A DNA stretch of 7,139 bases from Candidatus Levyibacteriota bacterium (GTDB lineage Bacteria; Patescibacteriota; Microgenomatia; Levybacterales; GWA1-39-11), in assembly GCA_016204525.1 (NCBI GenBank), contig JACQKO010000049.1:1-7139 (forward strand), written 5' to 3'. The notes under the pieces were generated by a model. It had not been told where the DNA came from, made no database searches, and saw only the letters and a program-made list of their open reading frames with translations. Positions 4,806 through 7,139 of this stretch are shown here, piece after piece (the first letter of the stretch is position 1; every line of letters begins with the position of its first letter). A program made the translations under genes and the position numbers.

Positions 4806-6212
4806 ATGGAACTGGTGCTTGATCTTCATCTACATTCCCGGTTTTCGCGGGCGGTTTCGCAAAGAATGAACCTTCAAAATATGTATATATGGGGTAGGAA
4901 AAAGGGGATAAATATTTTATCGGTTGCTGATTTTACGCATCCAGTTTGGTTTAGGGAAGCGCGCGCCCTTGTTGAGGAGATAAATCCGGGAATTTATCGA
5001 TTGCGCGAAAGATCGCAAGCCGAACAAGAACTTGGACCATTAATCCAAAAAGTTTTTTTGGGGCCATATTTTATGCTGTCGACCGAAGTTTCGTCGATTT
5101 ACACTGCAAATGGTGTTCCTCATAGAATCCACAACCTAGTTTTTGCTCCTAATTTTGAAACTGCAGAAAAGATAAACACAACGTTATCTCGGATGGGATT
5201 CAATTTATCATCCGACGGCCGCCCAATTTTAGGATTGTCTTCGAAAAACTTAGCGCAAGTCTTATTCGAGATAGATAAAAAAATCACAATTATCCCATGT
5301 CACGCTTGGACCCCTTGGTTTTCCCTGTATGGTTCCCGATCGGGCTATGATCGAATAGCTGATTGTTTTGGAGAATATACCAAATACATCTTTGCTGTTG
5401 AGACAGGTTTATCTAGCGATCCCGCCATGAATTGGAGAATTAACGAATTAGATACGCGTTCAATTGTTTCATTTTCTGACGCGCATTCGCTTGAGAAAAT
5501 GGGCCGAGAAGCAACCGTTCTTCAAAAGAAGAACGGAATTTCAAATACTACCAATTTCAAATCTCAAATTTCAAATGATGAAATTACGTACGATAATATT
5601 TTGAATGGGTTTGTAAGAGGAAAGGAAAGAATCTTTGAAATTGCGTATACGGTTGAATTTTATCCGGAGGAGGGCAAGTATCATTACACAGGACATCGCT
5701 TATGTAATGTTTCGTACTCTCCCGAAGAAGATAAGAATAAGGGAACGATGTGTCCTTCCTGTCACCGTCCGCTGACAGTTGGAGTAATGCATAGAGTTGA
5801 GGAGCTTGCGAATTTTCCCTCAGATAATTTTAAAATCAAAAATGATCAATTCGGAGTCACATGGATAGAGGATGTAAAACGAGTACGGCCGCCTTATGTC
5901 TCACTTGTGCCGCTTCTTGAAATTTTGTCAGAATGCTTGCATTCGGGGGTTGGTTCTATAACTGTTTTGACAATGTTTGATCGCCTGGTAAATCATTTTG
6001 GGTCAGAGCATGAGGTTTTGTTTCGTGTTCCAATTCCTGAGATTCGAAATACAGGAGGAGACCGAATTGCGCAAGGGATAGAAAGGGTTCGCGCGCGCAA
6101 TATTAAGATAGTTCCCGGATATGACGGAGAGTATGGGAAGGTTACCATTTGGAATGAAGGCGAAGCACAAGAGAAAACACAACAGAAAAAGCAGTTAGGA
6201 CTAGGATTCTAG
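4806..6212 (+). CDS. Endonuclease Q-like PHP-domain DNA repair nuclease
   Basis: EndoQ nicks DNA 5' of deaminated bases such as uracil and hypoxanthine; homologues in CPR genomes are often mislabelled UvrD helicase. The 468-aa protein opens with the PHP metal motif DLHLHSRFSR (6-15), followed by DFTHP (42-46), STEVSSIY (92-99), PCHAWTPW (164-171, H166) and SFSDAHSLEKMGREA (222-236, D225 and H227). These supply the expected His/Asp/Glu metal ligands. A zinc-binding region follows: GHRLC (296-300) and CPSC (316-319), then LTVGVMHRVEELA (323-335), characteristic of EndoQ. The C-terminal part (about 365-445) matches the family's DNA-binding region in style. A lysine- and glutamine-rich tail (453-463) is extra. 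Residues about 244-258 come from a heptad repeat inserted in frame (see findings). The family is mainly archaeal (Thermococcales, some methanogens) with scattered bacteria, so transfer is plausible. Activity is inferred from homology by eye. Confidence 0.88.
   Translation: MELVLDLHLHSRFSRAVSQRMNLQNMYIWGRKKGINILSVADFTHPVWFREARALVEEINPGIYRLRERSQAEQELGPLIQKVFLGPYFMLSTEVSSIYTANGVPHRIHNLVFAPNFETAEKINTTLSRMGFNLSSDGRPILGLSSKNLAQVLFEIDKKITIIPCHAWTPWFSLYGSRSGYDRIADCFGEYTKYIFAVETGLSSDPAMNWRINELDTRSIVSFSDAHSLEKMGREATVLQKKNGISNTTNFKSQISNDEITYDNILNGFVRGKERIFEIAYTVEFYPEEGKYHYTGHRLCNVSYSPEEDKNKGTMCPSCHRPLTVGVMHRVEELANFPSDNFKIKNDQFGVTWIEDVKRVRPPYVSLVPLLEILSECLHSGVGSITVLTMFDRLVNHFGSEHEVLFRVPIPEIRNTGGDRIAQGIERVRARNIKIVPGYDGEYGKVTIWNEGEAQEKTQQKKQLGLGF
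5537..5580 (+). repeat. Heptad repeat inside the EndoQ-like coding sequence
   Basis: AATTTCA occurs at 5537, 5553 and 5567, with variants AATACTA (5544) and AATCTCA (5560) and a final AATGATG (5574). All are in 7-base phase except for a 2-base CC at 5551-5552. The ten-mer AATTTCAAAT is present three times. Translated, it gives a polar Ser/Asn/Thr loop between the last PHP metal motif and the next conserved block. Confidence 0.75.
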
Positions 6213-6303
6213 AATACGAATGATATGCAAATGTAAATAATGCGAATTTATGCGAATAATTATTCGTAGGATTCGCACTAATTAAATTCGTAAATATTCG
6301 CAT
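6213..6303. repeat. CGAAT/ATTCG word array with dyad symmetry
   Basis: After the EndoQ-like stop, ATACGAAT (6214), ATGCAAAT (6225), ATGCGAAT (6240) and ATGCGAAT (6250) are followed by the inverted words ATTCGT (6262), ATTCGCA (6271), ATTCGT (6286) and ATTCGCAT (6296). The centre is the perfect palindrome CGAATAATTATTCG (6253-6266), and ATGCGAAT/ATTCGCAT close the array as an 8-bp inverted pair. The spacing is mostly 9 to 11 bases, unlike the 7-base arrays elsewhere. A terminator-like or protein-binding role is possible. The stop codon itself lies in ATTCTAGAAT (6206-6215), a palindrome. Confidence 0.7.
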
Positions 6304-6312
6304 GAACAGACC

Positions 6313-6351
6313 TTGATTATTACTAGCGTTGGTTGATATAGTTAAACTATA
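6313..6351 (+). promoter_or_regulatory. Promoter with overlapping palindrome (possible operator)
   Basis: TTGATT (6313-6318), an 18-base spacer and TATAGT (6337-6342) preceded by TGA (6334-6336) form an extended -10 promoter. The -10 lies inside a perfect 15-base palindrome, TATAGTT-A-AACTATA (6337-6351), which also covers the expected transcription start near 6349. A repressor could bind there. The predicted leader is about 28 bases and contains the Shine-Dalgarno. Confidence 0.55.
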
Positions 6352-6360
6352 CTTAAGGAT

Positions 6361-6370
6361 AGGAGGTGAT
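6361..6370 (+). promoter_or_regulatory. Consensus Shine-Dalgarno that fixes the start at 6378
   Basis: AGGAGGTGAT is a full-length match to the anti-Shine-Dalgarno of 16S rRNA. Its end lies seven bases before the ATG at 6378, and AGGAGG ends 11 bases before it. The in-frame GTG at 6366 lies inside the site and is rejected as a start. It is the only strong ribosome binding site placed in front of a gene in this window. Confidence 0.85.
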
Positions 6371-6377
6371 AGATGTT

Positions 6378-6821
6378 ATGGCACAGAATAATTCAGTAGA
6401 TCAATTGATATCGCAAATGGGAGAATGGTTCTCTAAACTTCCTCCTTTGCCAGGAAATTGGCGTGATGTTATTGTCAATATAACTCCCTGGCTGGCATTA
6501 ATTTTTGGAATTATCGGTGTACTGGGATCTCTTGCCGCAGTAGGAGTTTTGACATTCTTGGCACCCTTTGTGGTTTTGGGTGGAGGGATAGGTGTTGCAT
6601 CAGGAGGAATAATTGGAGCTATTCTGGCATTAGTTGCGAGCGTTCTTTTAGTTCTGGCATTTCCCGGAACTAGAGATAGAAAAATGTCAGGATGGAAATT
6701 GCTTTTTTGGAGCGAGGCAGTTTCTGTTGTCTCCGGAGTTGTTGCTTTCTCGGCAGCTGGAATAGTAGGAGCACTAATTGGATTTTATATTTTATTCCAG
6801 ATAAAATCGCACTATAAATAA
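6378..6821 (+). CDS. Small multi-pass membrane protein of unknown function
   Basis: A 147-aa membrane protein. A short amphipathic N-terminus (residues 1-33, with LPPLPGNWRDV at 21-31) is followed by hydrophobic segments at about 36-57, 58-73, 76-96, 108-125 and 126-143; four or five spans, rich in Gly, Ala, Val and Ile. A polar loop GTRDRKMSGWKLLFWSE (97-113) separates the two halves, and the C-terminus is basic (KSHYK). Both halves show a Gly-rich pair of helices, suggesting a channel-like or packing role, but I recognise no catalytic or transport motif. From memory, very similar proteins with a KMSGW...LLFWSE block recur in Microgenomates genomes as hypothetical or doubtfully named transporters. 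The extended -10 promoter, overlapping palindrome and perfect Shine-Dalgarno suggest strong, possibly regulated expression. The phosphoribosyltransferase gene follows after 58 bases. Confidence 0.85.
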   Translation: MAQNNSVDQLISQMGEWFSKLPPLPGNWRDVIVNITPWLALIFGIIGVLGSLAAVGVLTFLAPFVVLGGGIGVASGGIIGAILALVASVLLVLAFPGTRDRKMSGWKLLFWSEAVSVVSGVVAFSAAGIVGALIGFYILFQIKSHYK

Positions 6822-6823
6822 GA

Positions 6824-6851
6824 ACAATTGACAACTAACAGTTGACAATTG
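6824..6851 (+). repeat. Heptad tandem repeat after the membrane protein gene
   Basis: Four units in perfect 7-base phase, ACAATTG, ACAACTA, ACAGTTG and ACAATTG, begin two bases after the TAA stop. The middle can fold as CAACT-AAC-AGTTG (6832-6844). Two TTGACA hexamers occur inside the repeat, but no matching -10 box was found, so they are probably not promoters. Confidence 0.75.
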
Positions 6852-6879
6852 ACTTAATGGCACAGATCATTAAGTTTTT
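6852..6879 (+). terminator. Weak hairpin plus T-run ahead of the phosphoribosyltransferase gene
   Basis: CTTAATG (6853-6859) pairs with CATTAAG (6868-6874) around an 8-base loop, extendable by A6852-T6875, and is followed by five T residues (6875-6879). The ATG of the next gene starts on the following base. The stem is AT-rich, so it could be a partial terminator or attenuator between the two genes. Confidence 0.45.
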
Positions 6880-7139
6880 ATGTTTTTAAATAGGGAGGAA
6901 GCTGGAATTAGGCTCGCCTTGAAATTATCAAAGGAAAAAATTCCCCGAGGTTCAATTGTTGTGTCTATTCCCCGCGGAGGGGTTATCGTTGGAAAAACGA
7001 TCTCAGAAATTCTTGGAATCCCACTCGATGTTTTAATAGTCAAAAAAATAGGAGCTCCTCAAAATCCTGAGCTTGCAATAGGAGCAACCGCTTCCAATGG
7101 GGTGGTTTATTGGGATGAAAAGTTGATAAAGTATCTTGA
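6880..7139 (+). CDS. Predicted phosphoribosyltransferase (COG1926-like), 3' end outside window
   Basis: A partial gene with 86 complete codons that runs off the window edge; the final GA is an incomplete codon, not a stop. The start FLNREEAGIRLALKL (2-16) and SIPRGGVIVGKTISEILGIPLDVL, cited here as IPRGGV (30-35), then VKKIGAP (54-60) and NPELAIGA (62-69), match a family of type I phosphoribosyltransferase-fold proteins of uncertain substrate, some fused to hydrolases. The PRPP-binding loop (an acidic-acidic-hydrophobic block with a Gly-Thr stretch) would lie beyond the window. An in-frame TAA at 6871-6873 makes the ATG the earliest start. There is no Shine-Dalgarno and no clear promoter, so it is probably read from the membrane protein promoter through the weak hairpin. 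Confidence 0.88.
   Translation, partial: MFLNREEAGIRLALKLSKEKIPRGSIVVSIPRGGVIVGKTISEILGIPLDVLIVKKIGAPQNPELAIGATASNGVVYWDEKLIKYL

Noticed and set aside
4750..4808. Direct repeat TTGCACATG at 4750 and 4800, possibly a target-site duplication
   Set aside because: The 41 bases between the copies hold only the promoter and show no element-like ends; one 9-mer pair could be chance.
6828..6847. TTGACA hexamers as -35 boxes of the phosphoribosyltransferase gene
   Set aside because: They are part of the heptad repeat and no -10-like hexamer lies 16-19 bases downstream.
1..7139. CRISPR array, tRNA, rRNA or transposase gene
   Set aside because: No spaced identical repeats of CRISPR size, no cloverleaf or rRNA signature and no transposase motif was found in the spacers or frames.

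Overview
The window looks like a piece of a Candidate Phyla Radiation (Patescibacteria) genome, most likely Microgenomates-like. The evidence is bacterial extended -10 promoters (TGN-TATAAT), an AT-rich compact layout, an archaeal-type ATP-dependent DNA ligase next to an endonuclease-Q-like PHP protein, and small proteins of a style I remember from that group. The lineage is an inference from memory; there is no rRNA or marker gene here.

Layout: a Fic-family AMP-transferase (1-1038, +) and an ATP-dependent DNA ligase (1085-2827, +) run together. Two hairpins and a strong promoter lead into a small proline-rich protein (2923-3165, +). It faces a minus-strand group across an 87-base repeat-filled gap: an MGMT-type DNA repair domain (3253-3567), overlapped by a VTT/SNARE-associated membrane protein (3548-4093), and further upstream a 90-aa conserved small protein (4287-4559). 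A divergent spacer (4560-4805) holds a GC-rich nest of inverted repeats flanked by two outward-facing leaderless promoters. The right side carries the EndoQ-like PHP nuclease (4806-6212, +), an array of CGAAT/ATTCG words, a four-helix-scale membrane protein with the only strong Shine-Dalgarno (6378-6821, +), and the start of a COG1926-type phosphoribosyltransferase cut by the window edge (6880 on).

How the genes fit together: three of the eight larger genes handle DNA damage (ligase, alkyl-transfer repair domain, deaminated-base endonuclease), so this is a loose repair neighbourhood, though they are on both strands and not one operon.

The most unusual signal is not a gene. Degenerate 7-base tandem repeats sit at or just after the stop codons of five genes, with a different word at most sites and read in the sense direction of the gene. 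A further array of the same period lies in frame inside the PHP nuclease. In addition, several starts have a TATAAT-type box 6 to 9 bases ahead of the start codon, which implies leaderless mRNAs.
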